Source: Bacillota bacterium
Lineage (GTDB): Bacteria; Bacillota; Bacilli; Paenibacillales; Paenibacillaceae
Assembly: GCA_023391635.1 (NCBI GenBank)
Contig: JAEWAQ010000075.1
Location: forward strand, 1-64,000
Reading direction: 5' to 3'
DNA length: 64,000 nt
In this document: one piece after another, positions 52,714 through 62,029 of the stretch
How positions within the stretch are numbered: the first letter of the stretch is position 1
How the letters are laid out: each line of letters begins with the position of its first letter
The notes under the pieces: model-generated
Told to the model about the DNA's origin: nothing
Database searches by the model: none
The model's input: the letters and a program-made list of their open reading frames with translations, nothing else
Translations under genes and position numbers: made by a program

Positions 52714-53835
52714 ATGAGAAAAAGGTGGTCTTCTTTGTCGATTCGTTCTTTGGTCGTCGCAGCGATGGTTCTGGTTGCCATAACGGCTTTGGCCGCATGC
52801 GGCGCGAAAAATAACGAAGGCAGCGCCGCGCAGACTTCGTCCGCAAGTACGGGCTCCGGGGCAAGTCAGACCCCGAGCCCGGCCGCATCGTCCGCCGTGC
52901 CCGATCCGGTCGAACTGCTGAATGTATCCTACGATCCGACCCGCGAGCTGTATGCGGCGTTCAACGAGAAATTCGCAGCCCACTGGAAGCAGGAAACGGG
53001 CGGTACGGCAACGGTGAAGCAGTCCCATGGCGGCTCCGGTTCGCAGGCACGTGCGGTCATCGACGGCCTTGAGGCGGACGTAGTGACGCTGGCGCTTGGC
53101 TACGACATCGATGCGATCGTGGAGAAAGGATTCATCAACCCGGATTGGCAGACGAAATTCGAGCAGAACAGCACGCCGTATACGTCGACGATCGTATTCC
53201 TCGTGCGCAAGGGTAATCCGAAGGACATCAAGGATTGGGACGATCTGATCCGGGACGGCATCCAGGTCATCACGCCGAATCCGAAGACGTCCGGCGGCGC
53301 CCGGTGGAACTACCTGGCAGCCTGGGGCTATGCGACGAAGACGCTTGGGTACGACGAAGCGCAAACGAAGGAATTCCTGAAGAAGCTGTACAAGAACGTG
53401 CCTGTGCTGGATACCGGCGCGCGCGGCTCGACGACGACATTCGTCGAGAAGGAAATCGGCGACGTGCTGCTGGCGTGGGAGAATGAGGCTTACTTGGCGC
53501 TTAAGGAATACGGCGACGAGTTCGAAATCGTCACGCCGTCGCTCAGCATTCTGGCCGAACCGCCGGTGGCCATCGTCGACAAGGTCGTCGACAAGAGAGG
53601 CACGCGTCAGGCGGCGGAAGCTTACTTGCAATACCTGTATACCGAGGAAGGACAGAAGATCGCGGCCGACAACTTCTACCGTCCTCGCTTGCAATCGGTG
53701 GCCGACCAATACAAGGACCAATTTCCGGCGCTGAACCTGCTGCAGATCGATCAGGACTTCGGCGGGTGGAAGGAAGCGCAAGCGAAACATTTTAGCGACG
53801 GCGGCACCTTCGACCAAATTTATACGCAAGGATAG
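52714..53835 (+). CDS. sbp: Sulfate-binding lipoprotein of the ABC transporter
   Basis: A 373-aa lipoprotein (LAAC lipobox, Cys 29; low-complexity Ser/Pro linker to about 65). The mature part starts ELLNVSYDPTRELYAAFNE and contains KQSHGGSGSQARAVIDGLEADVVTLAL and NPKTSGGARWNYLAAWG, signatures of CysP/Sbp sulfate- and thiosulfate-binding proteins. ATG 52714 is 10 nt after GAGGAG, which makes the upstream ATG 52696 unlikely. Confidence 0.93.
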   Translation: MRKRWSSLSIRSLVVAAMVLVAITALAACGAKNNEGSAAQTSSASTGSGASQTPSPAASSAVPDPVELLNVSYDPTRELYAAFNEKFAAHWKQETGGTATVKQSHGGSGSQARAVIDGLEADVVTLALGYDIDAIVEKGFINPDWQTKFEQNSTPYTSTIVFLVRKGNPKDIKDWDDLIRDGIQVITPNPKTSGGARWNYLAAWGYATKTLGYDEAQTKEFLKKLYKNVPVLDTGARGSTTTFVEKEIGDVLLAWENEAYLALKEYGDEFEIVTPSLSILAEPPVAIVDKVVDKRGTRQAAEAYLQYLYTEEGQKIAADNFYRPRLQSVADQYKDQFPALNLLQIDQDFGGWKEAQAKHFSDGGTFDQIYTQG

Positions 53836-53859
53836 GCGGGGGAGAGGAGCGCAAGCGGC

Positions 53860-54690
53860 ATGAAGACGCGCAAGAAAGACAAGGTGTTGCCCGGCTTTCG
53901 CCTGACGCTCGGATACACGACGCTGTATGTGAGCCTGATCGTGCTCATTCCGATCGCGGCGCTGGCGATCAAGTCGTTCGAGCTTTCCGCAGCCCAGTGG
54001 TGGGATGTCGTGTCGGCTCCCCGAGTGGTGGCTTCCTACAAGCTGAGTCTGCTGACGGCGTTGTTCGCGGCAATGGCCAACCTGGTGTTCGGACTGCTGA
54101 TTGCCTGGGTGCTGGTGCGGTACCGATTCCCAGGCAAGAAGCTCATCGACGGCCTGATCGACCTGCCGTTCGCCCTGCCGACCGCCGTCGCGGGCATTGC
54201 GCTGACGACGATCTACGCGCCGAAGGGTTGGATCGGCTCGTTGCTGCCGGAAGGCGTGAAGGTCGCTTATACGCCGCTCGGGATCACGATTGCCCTCGTA
54301 TTCATCGGCTTGCCGTTCGTCGTGCGGACCGTCCAGCCGGTGCTGCAGGACATGGGAACGGAGATGGAGGAGGCGTCGGCCATGCTGGGCGCATACCGCT
54401 GGCGCACGTTCCGAAGGATCATTCTGCCGGAGCTGCTGCCGCCTCTGCTGACGGGGTTTGCGCTGGCGTTCGCGCGCGGCATCGGAGAATACGGTTCGGT
54501 CGTGTTTATTTCCGGCAACATGCCGTTCAAGACCGAAATCGCGCCGCTACTCATTATCACCAAGCTGGAGCAGTATCAATACGGCCAAGCGGCGGCCGTC
54601 GCCGTCGTGCTGCTCGTCATCTCGTTCGCGCTGCTCCTGCTCATCAATCTGCTCCAGCGTTGGTCGGGCCGCAGACTGAACGCCATTTAG
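53860..54690 (+). CDS. cysT: Sulfate ABC transporter permease CysT
   Basis: A 276-aa inner-membrane permease with six helices; TTLYVSLIVLIPIAALAIKS at the start and EEASAMLGAYRWRTFRRIILPEL as the EAA loop. RGIGEYGSVVFISGNMP is diagnostic for CysT (CysU). GAGAGGAG site upstream. Confidence 0.93.
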   Translation: MKTRKKDKVLPGFRLTLGYTTLYVSLIVLIPIAALAIKSFELSAAQWWDVVSAPRVVASYKLSLLTALFAAMANLVFGLLIAWVLVRYRFPGKKLIDGLIDLPFALPTAVAGIALTTIYAPKGWIGSLLPEGVKVAYTPLGITIALVFIGLPFVVRTVQPVLQDMGTEMEEASAMLGAYRWRTFRRIILPELLPPLLTGFALAFARGIGEYGSVVFISGNMPFKTEIAPLLIITKLEQYQYGQAAAVAVVLLVISFALLLLINLLQRWSGRRLNAI

Positions 54691-54717
54691 AAATTTAGGA
54701 TAAAGGAGGAGAAGGTC

Positions 54718-55590
54718 ATGGCTGCAAGCATCGCGACCCGCCTCCGCAGCGCCGCGCGCCGCGAACCCGCTGCCCGCCATTTGACGGAACCGCTCATCGT
54801 CCGATGTCTGCTTGTCGGCGCCGCGCTGCTGTTTGTCGGACTCATCGTCCTGCTTCCTCTGCTCACGGTATTGACGCAAGCGTTCAGCAAAGGCTGGGAA
54901 GCTTACCTCGCGGCGCTGCGGGATCCGGATGCGATGTCCGCGCTGCGGCTGACGTTGACCACCGCGCTAATCGCGGTGCCGCTCAATTCCGTATTCGGCG
55001 TAGCGGCTGCTTGGGCGATTACGAAATTCCGGTTTCGCGGCAAGAACGTGCTGGTGACGCTGGTCGATCTGCCGTTCGCCGTCTCGCCTGTCATCAGCGG
55101 GCTGATCTACGTGCTGCTGTTCGGCGCGCAAGGGCTGATCGGCCCGTGGCTGGCGGAGCACGATATCAAGATTATTTTCGCGACGCCGGGCATCGTCCTT
55201 GCCACGATGTTCGTGACGTTTCCGTTCGTGGCGAGGGAACTGATTCCCCTGATGGAATCGCAGGGCTCGCAGGACGAGGAAGCGGCGGTCATCCTGGGAG
55301 CGCGCGGCTGGCGCATATTTCGCAAAGTGACGCTGCCGAATATCAAATGGGGGCTGCTGTACGGCATGATCTTGTGCAATGCCCGGGCGATGGGAGAATT
55401 CGGCGCCGTGTCGGTCGTCTCCGGCCACATCCGGGGCGAGACGAATACGCTGCCGCTGCACATCGAAATTTTGTATAACGAATACCAGTTCACTTCGGCG
55501 TTCGCCGTCGCATCCTTGCTCATGCTGCTTGCCGTGGCGACGCTAGTGGCGAAATCGATCGTGGAAGGGCGGATCGGGCGTCGTGGCTGA
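54718..55590 (+). CDS. cysW: Sulfate ABC transporter permease CysW
   Basis: A 290-aa permease pairing with CysT. It has the EAA loop EEAAVILGARGWRIFRKVTLP and ARAMGEFGAVSVVSGHIRG, characteristic of CysW, plus DLPFAVSPVISGLIYVLLFG. AAAGGAGGAG site precedes ATG 54718. The ATPase gene cysA expected next is absent; YezD follows instead. Confidence 0.93.
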   Translation: MAASIATRLRSAARREPAARHLTEPLIVRCLLVGAALLFVGLIVLLPLLTVLTQAFSKGWEAYLAALRDPDAMSALRLTLTTALIAVPLNSVFGVAAAWAITKFRFRGKNVLVTLVDLPFAVSPVISGLIYVLLFGAQGLIGPWLAEHDIKIIFATPGIVLATMFVTFPFVARELIPLMESQGSQDEEAAVILGARGWRIFRKVTLPNIKWGLLYGMILCNARAMGEFGAVSVVSGHIRGETNTLPLHIEILYNEYQFTSAFAVASLLMLLAVATLVAKSIVEGRIGRRG

Positions 55591-55689
55591 GTGGGCTCAA
55601 GGCAGCTGGGACGGCTAGGGACGGCTCATGGATAAAGGAAAAGCCGAGCGCGGCCGCGAAGTGCGGAACGGGAGAGGGAGGGGATCCGT

Positions 55690-55884
55690 ATGGCGGAATT
55701 GCCGGATCAATCGGACAGTTGGCTGTCCAAGGTGCAGGAAGCCGTTCAGGGGTTGAAATACGGGACGGTGCAAATCGTCGTGCATGACGGGCGCGTCGTG
55801 CAGATCGAGCGGACGGAGCGGTTTCGCTATGAGCAGTCGCCCGGCGGAGACCGTAAAACCGTCCCCCCTCACGCGGCAAAATAA
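55690..55884 (+). CDS. yezD: YezD family protein (DUF2292)
   Basis: A 64-aa protein whose middle LKYGTVQIVVHDGRVVQIER closely matches the DUF2292 core. Members often sit next to sulfate or cysteine genes, as here; the biochemical function is unknown. ATG 55690 follows GGGAGGGG. It is likely the last gene of the sulfate operon. Confidence 0.85.
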   Translation: MAELPDQSDSWLSKVQEAVQGLKYGTVQIVVHDGRVVQIERTERFRYEQSPGGDRKTVPPHAAK

Positions 55885-55890
55885 AACCGT

Positions 55891-55914
55891 TGCGGCCGTC
55901 GAAAGACGGCCGCA
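55891..55914. terminator. Terminator between yezD and the DUF6220-like gene
   Basis: A perfect 10-bp stem with GAAA loop (TGCGGCCGTC/GACGGCCGCA). T-rich sequence follows on the minus strand (GGTTTTATTTT), so it mainly serves the converging minus gene but can stop both. Confidence 0.75.
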
Positions 55915-55928
55915 TTCGCACGTGTTCG

Positions 55929-55949
55929 AACAACCCGCATCGGGTTGTT
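55929..55949. terminator. Second hairpin next to the minus-strand gene end
   Basis: AACAACCCG/CGGGTTGTT, a perfect 9-bp stem with CAT loop that touches the stop codon of the minus-strand gene. No strong T-tract; probably reinforces the neighbouring terminator. Confidence 0.5.
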
Positions 55950-56400
55950 ATTTGGCTTTGTTTAGGGCATTGATCTTCCGGGCGTTGGAGATGGCTCCCA
56001 TGAACATCATCAGAGCGAATACCGGGTGGAGCGCCGATAAATACCCTACTTCGGACGATAATTTGGCGGTGACGAACATCAGGACGATCAGGACGATCAA
56101 GCCCGCGCTAGACAGACGAAAGGCAGTCGGCAACCGGGCGATGAAAGAAGCAACGAGCATCAGGATCGGGAAAACCATCAGTAGCTTGCCAAACCCCGAA
56201 TGACTCGCCCAGTTGTCTGTATTCCAAAACAAGGCGAGGCCGGCTAGAAACACTTGGATAGCAATGAAAACCGCCAAAATCTGCGCCAGCAGCTTAAAGA
56301 CAAAACGCGCTTTAAGGACAAGCGGAGAATGGACTCCCGGCTCCTCCCCTGCATTTCCCAATTCCGTACCGCTGCGAGTCACTTTCAGTTGATGATCCAT
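55948..56400 (-). CDS. Four-helix membrane protein, DUF6220-like
   Basis: A 150-aa protein with four membrane segments from about residue 35; the first, LLAQILAVFIAIQVFLAGLA, followed by an SHSGFG segment, resembles the DUF6220 family. The soluble N-terminus (about 30 residues) is polar. Function unknown. ATG 56400 follows GAGGG by 7 nt. Confidence 0.6.
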   Translation of the reverse strand: MDHQLKVTRSGTELGNAGEEPGVHSPLVLKARFVFKLLAQILAVFIAIQVFLAGLALFWNTDNWASHSGFGKLLMVFPILMLVASFIARLPTAFRLSSAGLIVLIVLMFVTAKLSSEVGYLSALHPVFALMMFMGAISNARKINALNKAK

Positions 56401-56564
56401 CTTCAATCCCTCTTTTCTCTCTTGATCCGGAATAGGCCGAATTCGAACCTAGTTTACCAAGCACATGTTTAGGATTTGTGGAGATCCTATCCTTATTTCT
56501 TGGCGATGATCCATTAACTAAAAAATAAAGCTATAATCGAGTAAAAACAGCAGAAAGAAGCGGG

Positions 56565-57257
56565 ATGCGGATGGATACGACGGTACTGCTGGTCGACGAC
56601 GAAGTGAAAATGCTGGAGGCGATGGCTTCCTATTTGCAAAATGAAGGATTCCGGATCGTGAGCGCCACCACGGGCAAAGATGCGCTGACCGCAGCCAAAA
56701 CGGAGAAACCGGCATTGGTCGTTTTGGACTGGATGCTGCCGGGCATGAGCGGAATCGAAGTGTGCCGCGAACTTCGGAGCACGGGAACTTACGGCATCAT
56801 CATGTTGACGGCGAAAACGGAAGAGATGGATAAAATCATCGGCTTGGAAGTCGGCGCCGACGATTACATGACCAAGCCTTGCAGCTTGAGGGAGTTAGCG
56901 GCGAGAATCCGTTCCGTATTGCGCCGCATGCAGGGGAAACCCGAAGAAATTCAGACGATGCATAGAGGAGATTTGACGATCGTCGAATCCAAATGCCAAG
57001 TCATGAAGGAGGGCGCGGAAATCGTTCTTACGCCAACCGAATTCAAATTGCTGATTACTTTGGCCACGAAACCGGGTATCGTATACAGCCGCCTCCAACT
57101 GATGAAGTCGGTCATGGAAGACGATTTCATCAACTACGAACGCACGATCGACTCTCACATCAGCAACTTGCGGAAGAAGATCGAGACCGATCCGGCGAAC
57201 CCCAAATACATTCAAACCGTGTTTGGATTCGGTTATCGATTCGGTGACAAGCTATGA
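56565..57257 (+). CDS. OmpR/PhoB family response regulator
   Basis: A 230-aa regulator: receiver VLLVDDEVKMLEAM, phospho-Asp in LVVLDWMLPGMSG, TKPCSLRELAARI, winged helix ending PKYIQTVFGFGYRFG. ATG 56565 or 56571 (only a weak GCGGG-type site). The last 4 nt overlap the kinase gene (ATGA). A TATAAT at about 56531 may be its -10 box. Confidence 0.9.
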   Translation: MRMDTTVLLVDDEVKMLEAMASYLQNEGFRIVSATTGKDALTAAKTEKPALVVLDWMLPGMSGIEVCRELRSTGTYGIIMLTAKTEEMDKIIGLEVGADDYMTKPCSLRELAARIRSVLRRMQGKPEEIQTMHRGDLTIVESKCQVMKEGAEIVLTPTEFKLLITLATKPGIVYSRLQLMKSVMEDDFINYERTIDSHISNLRKKIETDPANPKYIQTVFGFGYRFGDKL

Positions 57258-58594
57258 ATATACGATGGTGCATCGGACATAAATTGTACGGCGCGATGGC
57301 GGCGCTCGTTCTTTTTGTCACTGTGGCCTATTATGGGGCAACCCAAGGATACTTGGAGAACCGTTTTGAACTTTATTTCAAAGAAAAGACGGCAGCGCCT
57401 TTTGAAAACTACTATAAGGAGCACCGAAATTCTTGGGAAGGCATAGGAGAAACGAAGATATCAGACGGGTTAGAGCCGAGTCATTCGGAGCTACGCTCGA
57501 TCGCTCTGGTGTCTCCTGGTGGGAACCTCTTGTATTCCAGAGGGTTGGGAGATTCGGGATCGTTGATACAGGAGGGGAAACCGAAAGCTGTCATCGTTAA
57601 CGGAACGACAGTCGGTACGATTTATGTCGACAGGTGGGAATCGACGGAAGATTCCCGATTGAAGAAAAATTTCCTGAACTCCAATCGCACCCAAGGTTTG
57701 ATGGTACCGGCCATTACCGGGATCGTGGCTTTGCTTCTGGGACTGTGGCTAACCAGGAAAATAACGAAGCCCCTGAACCGTCTCGTCCCCGCCATTCAAA
57801 AAATCGCGTCCGGCGATCTCGGCACTCGCATTCCCGTGACGACGAGAGACGAATTCGGCCAAGTCACCGAAGCGCTCAATCATATGGCGCAGCAGCTGCG
57901 CCGCGCGGAAGAGGTCCGTAAAAATTTGACGGCCGACGTGGCGCATGAGTTAAGGACGCCGCTATCCATTATTCAATATCAGATGGAAATGATCCAAGAG
58001 GGAGGACGGGACATTCCTCCGGAAACGTTATTGCCGATGCAGGATGAAGTCATCCGACTGTCCAAGCTGGTCGACGATCTCCACCAGTTAACGCTGGCCG
58101 AAGCGGGCAAGTTGCGGTTGGACCGATCCCCGATCGATCTGGTTACCCTCTTGGATCGGATCATCGACATGTTAAAGCCGGAAGCGGAAGAACGGCATAT
58201 CGACATCGTGCGCTCCTATCCGGCTCAACAAGGGCATGCTTTCGTCGATCCCAGTCGGATCACGCAAGTATTTTATAATTTGTTGGTCAATGCCATGCGG
58301 TATACTTCGTCCGGCGGAACGATTTCGATCCGAATGGCGGATGCTTCCCATCACGAGTCGCGTTACGTGTCCGTCTCGATAGAAGACACCGGAGTCGGTA
58401 TCGCGGCGGAGCAACTCCCTTACCTCTTCGATCGTTTTTACCGCGTCGAAGAATCGCGTTCCCGTCCTACGGGCGGCATGGGTTTGGGGCTTGCCATTGC
58501 CAAAGAATTCGTCGAGGCGCATCAAGGCTTCCTATCGGTCCAAAGCGAAGTTGGCCGCGGGACCCGGTTTACGGTGTCTCTGCCATGTGCATAG
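57254..58594 (+). CDS. Sensor histidine kinase (BaeS-like)
   Basis: A 446-aa kinase with membrane helices near 13-32 and 152-175, a roughly 115-residue external domain, HAMP (about 176-230), HisKA DVAHELRTPLSIIQYQMEMI (His near 238) and HATPase NAMRYTSSGG...GMGLGLAIAKEF. Its partner is the regulator that overlaps its start; the signal is unknown. Confidence 0.9.
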   Translation: MNIRWCIGHKLYGAMAALVLFVTVAYYGATQGYLENRFELYFKEKTAAPFENYYKEHRNSWEGIGETKISDGLEPSHSELRSIALVSPGGNLLYSRGLGDSGSLIQEGKPKAVIVNGTTVGTIYVDRWESTEDSRLKKNFLNSNRTQGLMVPAITGIVALLLGLWLTRKITKPLNRLVPAIQKIASGDLGTRIPVTTRDEFGQVTEALNHMAQQLRRAEEVRKNLTADVAHELRTPLSIIQYQMEMIQEGGRDIPPETLLPMQDEVIRLSKLVDDLHQLTLAEAGKLRLDRSPIDLVTLLDRIIDMLKPEAEERHIDIVRSYPAQQGHAFVDPSRITQVFYNLLVNAMRYTSSGGTISIRMADASHHESRYVSVSIEDTGVGIAAEQLPYLFDRFYRVEESRSRPTGGMGLGLAIAKEFVEAHQGFLSVQSEVGRGTRFTVSLPCA

Positions 58595-58643
58595 CGGGAG
58601 GCATGAAGCTGACGAGGGTTCGCCGTTTCCATATATAACGGGA

Positions 58644-58679
58644 ACAGGTTGGCGCCGTCTCTCGCTAGCGCCAACCTGT
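58644..58679. terminator. Hairpin between the kinase and the minus-strand catabolic operon
   Basis: A perfect 12-bp stem ACAGGTTGGCGC/GCGCCAACCTGT with 12-nt loop. There is no T-run on either side, so it could be a factor-dependent or weak bidirectional terminator. Confidence 0.5.
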
Positions 58680-58729
58680 CGTATATCGTAACGGTATAAC
58701 AGCCTATGCGGTTCCAGGTGAACGGAGGA

Positions 58730-59557
58730 TCACACGCAGCTGAGGTAACGCTCCTTGATTTGGGCCAGCACCTCGTCGCCGGGGCGGTCCCAGATGGCCT
58801 GGTTGAAGATCTCCACTTCGATCGGGCCTTTGTAGCTTGCTTCTTCGACCATGGATCGAATGCCGCGCAGGTCGATGACGCCGTCGCCCATCATGCCGCG
58901 GCCCATCAACAGATCGGGCGTCGGCACGATCCAATCGGAGACGTGGAAGCCGAGAATGCGGCCGCTGGCGCGGGCGATCTGGGCGGACAGGTCCGGATCC
59001 CACCAGACGTGGAATACGTCGACGACGACGCCGACTTGCTCCGGCGTGTACTGCTCGGCGATCGCATTGGCTTGCGACAGCGTGTTGATAACCGACCGCT
59101 CGGCGGCATACATCGGGTGCAGCGGCTCGATGCCGAGCTTCACGCCGTGTTCCTGAGCGAAGGGGACAACGCTGGCGATGCCGTCTTCGACCATCCTGCG
59201 GGCTGACGCGATGTCCTTGTCCGGCGCCGGACCGCAGACGAGCACGAGCACGTCCGTACCGAGCGCCGCGGCTTCTTCGATCGCGCGCTTGTTGTCGTCG
59301 ATCCGCGTCTGCCGCTCGGCTGCCGTCGCCGCCGGGAACATCCCGCCGCGGCACAGGCTGGACACGCTGAGGCCCGCGTCGCGCACGATTCGGGCAGCCT
59401 CCTGCACGCCGCCGTCGAGACCCGCCAGCTTGTGCCGCCAGATCGCGATGCCGGGGATGCCCGCCCGGGCGCATCCTTCAGCCGCCTCGCGCAGGTTCCA
59501 GCGGTCGGTCGTAATTTGATTTAAGCTTAACCGGCTATAATCGCTTAATGTTTCCAT
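58730..59557 (-). CDS. Sugar phosphate isomerase/epimerase-type TIM barrel
   Basis: A 275-aa AP-endonuclease-2-like barrel. Metal-ligand segments include KLGIEPLHPMYA (Glu), VGVVVDVFHVWWDPDL (Asp/His), GFHVSDWIVP (His/Asp) and IEVEIFN (Glu), so a complete divalent-metal site is present. It could be an isomerase, epimerase or dehydratase. Last gene of the three-gene minus-strand operon. Confidence 0.82.
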   Translation of the reverse strand: METLSDYSRLSLNQITTDRWNLREAAEGCARAGIPGIAIWRHKLAGLDGGVQEAARIVRDAGLSVSSLCRGGMFPAATAAERQTRIDDNKRAIEEAAALGTDVLVLVCGPAPDKDIASARRMVEDGIASVVPFAQEHGVKLGIEPLHPMYAAERSVINTLSQANAIAEQYTPEQVGVVVDVFHVWWDPDLSAQIARASGRILGFHVSDWIVPTPDLLMGRGMMGDGVIDLRGIRSMVEEASYKGPIEVEIFNQAIWDRPGDEVLAQIKERYLSCV

Positions 59558-59677
59558 TCAGATCATCCTCTTTCTTGTACTCTTCCGCTCTAGCCCGACA
59601 AAGCCCGGTTGCAGCACCGCCGCCGATCCGCATGCCCGCTTGAACCCGACAAAGTCCGGATGCAAAGCTTTTTCGCG

Positions 59678-60865
59678 TCAGTCCTCGATGCCAGCAACGG
59701 CAAGCACGCGCTTCATGCGCTGCACGGCCATCTCCGGGTGCCGCAGCAAGCCGGCCTGGTCGGCCATGACGAACAATTCCGCCAGATGGACGATGGACCG
59801 GGCGCCTTCCGCGCCGCCGATCATGCGGAAGTGATTCTGATGCCCGTTCAAGTAGGCAAGGAAGACGATGCCGGTCTTGTACGCGTACGTCGGGGCCTGG
59901 AAAATGTGACGCGACAACGCGACCGTCGGCGCCATCAGCGCGTCGTAGCGCGCGAGATCGCCCTCGTCCAGCGCGCGGATCGCCGCGGCGGCGACCGGCG
60001 CGATCGCGTCGAAGATGCCGAGCAGCGCGTGGCTGTAGCCCTGTTCGTCCCCGCGGATGAGAGCGGGATAGTTGAAGTCGTCGCCCGTGTACATCTTCAC
60101 GCTCGCGGGCAGAAGGCGCCGCATACGGATTTCTTTTTCATCGTCGAGCAGCGAGATTTTGATGCCGTCGACTTTGTCCGCGTTCGCATGGATGACCCGC
60201 AAGGCGACGTCCATGGCGTCGTCCGCATCGCGCTCGCCCCAATAGCCGGCCAGCGCCGGATCGAACATGTCGCCGAGCCAATGCAAGATGACGGGCTGCG
60301 ACACCTGGCCCAATATCTTGCCGTAGACGCGCTCGTAGTCGTCCGGCCCGGTAGCGCATGCGGCGAGTGCCCGGCTGGCCATCAGAATGACGCGGCCGCC
60401 GTGGCCTTCCACAAAGCCGCATTGCTCCTCATAAGCCGCCTCCACGTCCTCCAACGTAACGCCGAGGCCCGGAGCGAGATGGTCGGTGCCGGCGCCGCAG
60501 GCGATGTTGCCGCCCACGGCCTTCGCTTCGGCAAGCGACCGCTGTATAAGTTCCTGCGACCGCGCCCAGTTGAGGCCCATGCCGCGCTGCGCCGTGTCCA
60601 TCGCTTCGGCGACGGACAGACCGAGGGACCAGAGGTGCCGGCGGTACGCCAGCGTCGCGTCCCAGTCGATCTGCGCCTGGTTCAGCGGATCGCTGTCGGC
60701 CAGCGGGTCGCAGACGACATGGGCGGCGGAATAGGCGATGCGGCTTTGAAGCGGCGAAGCGCCGTCCTCGCTTGTCGCGAGCGCAACCGGTTCAGCCGTG
60801 CTCAAGGAATAGGTGTCCAACCTTCCGCCCGCACGGGGCAATCGCACAGACAGTCCCATTTTCAC
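59678..60865 (-). CDS. DUF993 family protein (dihydrodipicolinate-synthase-like barrel)
   Basis: A 395-aa protein fitting DUF993, related to class-I aldolases of the DapA fold. Segments: GAGTDHLAPGLGVTLEDVEAA-like region near residue 120, ILHWLGDMFDPALAGYWG near 195, and DGIKISLLDDEKE near 235, where the Lys may be the Schiff-base residue. Substrate unknown; a retro-aldol step is inferred. GTG 60865 is 6 nt after GGAGG. Confidence 0.75.
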   Translation of the reverse strand: MKMGLSVRLPRAGGRLDTYSLSTAEPVALATSEDGASPLQSRIAYSAAHVVCDPLADSDPLNQAQIDWDATLAYRRHLWSLGLSVAEAMDTAQRGMGLNWARSQELIQRSLAEAKAVGGNIACGAGTDHLAPGLGVTLEDVEAAYEEQCGFVEGHGGRVILMASRALAACATGPDDYERVYGKILGQVSQPVILHWLGDMFDPALAGYWGERDADDAMDVALRVIHANADKVDGIKISLLDDEKEIRMRRLLPASVKMYTGDDFNYPALIRGDEQGYSHALLGIFDAIAPVAAAAIRALDEGDLARYDALMAPTVALSRHIFQAPTYAYKTGIVFLAYLNGHQNHFRMIGGAEGARSIVHLAELFVMADQAGLLRHPEMAVQRMKRVLAVAGIED

Positions 60866-60877
60866 CTTCGTCCTCCC

Positions 60878-62029
60878 TTACAGCTCGAGCGCGGGCACGT
60901 CGATCCAGCGCCGCTCGTCCCAAGATTGCAAAGCCAGCTCGGACATCTGCGTCCCTTTGGCGCCTTCGAGCAGATCCCACGGGAACGCGCTATCCGTCAC
61001 GATATGCTTCAGGAACAGCTCCCATTGCACTTTGAAGCCGTTGTCGAAAACTTGGTTGTCCGGCACTTCATCCCACTGCTCCAGGAAGCGGAACGGATTC
61101 GGGATATCGGGGTTCCATACGGGCTTCGGCGTGTTGACGCGGTGCTGCGACTTGCAGTCGCGAAGTCCCGCCACGGCGCTGCCTTCGGTGCCGTCTACAT
61201 GGATCGTCAGCAGATCGTCGCGGTTGACCCGTACAGCCCAGGAGGAGTTCGCCTGCACGACGATTCCGCCTTCCAGCTCGAACGTCGCGTAGGCCGCATC
61301 GTCAGCTGTACAGTCATACGCCTTGCCCTGCTCGTCGATACGCTGCGGAATGTGCGTCACACCCAGGCACGACACGGACTTCACTTCGCCGAACAGATTG
61401 TCCAGCACGTACCGCCAGTGCGCGAACATGTCCGTGATGATGCCGCCGCCGTCTTCCTTGCGGTAGTTCCACGAAGGGCGCTGCCCCGGCTGCCAATCGC
61501 CTTCGAACACCCAATAGCCGAACTCCATGCGCACGGACAGGATCTTCCCGAAGAAGCCGCCGTCGACGAGCCGCTTGAGCTTCATCAAGCCGGGCAGGAA
61601 CAGCTTGTCCTGCACGACACCGTTCTTCACGCCGGCTGCCCGCGCGAGCCGCGCAAGCTCCAGCGATTCGGCGAGCGAGGATGCCGTCGGCTTCTCGCAG
61701 TAGATGTGCTTGCCTGCCGCGATCGCCTTCTTGATGCTCTCATAGCGCAGCGTGGTCGTCTGGGAATCGAAATAGATCAGATTGTGCGCATCCGCCAGGC
61801 ACGCGTCCAGGTCGGTGCTCCAGCGGGCGACGCCGTGCTTCTCCGCCAGCGCCTGTACTTTGTGCGCCTGCCGCCCGACGAGAATCGGGTCCGGCATGAT
61901 TGTGTCGCCGCTGGGCAGCGCAACCCCGCCTTGCGCCCGGATGGCCAGAATCGAGCGGATCAAATGCTGGTTCGTCCCCATGCGTCCGGTAACGCCGTTC
62001 ATGATGATGCCTACGTTGTGAATTGTCAT
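60878..62029 (-). CDS. Gfo/Idh/MocA family dehydrogenase
   Basis: A 383-aa NAD(P)-dependent oxidoreductase. Rossmann motif IMNGVTGRMGTN is unusual (GVTGRMG), the catalytic Lys is in YCEKPTASS near residue 110, and a DGGGIITDMFAHW segment near 195 holds the active-site Asp/His. ATG 62029 is 14 nt from the GGAGAGG site, rather far; an ATT at 62035 has 8-nt spacing but is not proposed as start. First gene of the operon, divergent from the LysR gene. Confidence 0.82.
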   Translation of the reverse strand: MTIHNVGIIMNGVTGRMGTNQHLIRSILAIRAQGGVALPSGDTIMPDPILVGRQAHKVQALAEKHGVARWSTDLDACLADAHNLIYFDSQTTTLRYESIKKAIAAGKHIYCEKPTASSLAESLELARLARAAGVKNGVVQDKLFLPGLMKLKRLVDGGFFGKILSVRMEFGYWVFEGDWQPGQRPSWNYRKEDGGGIITDMFAHWRYVLDNLFGEVKSVSCLGVTHIPQRIDEQGKAYDCTADDAAYATFELEGGIVVQANSSWAVRVNRDDLLTIHVDGTEGSAVAGLRDCKSQHRVNTPKPVWNPDIPNPFRFLEQWDEVPDNQVFDNGFKVQWELFLKHIVTDSAFPWDLLEGAKGTQMSELALQSWDERRWIDVPALEL

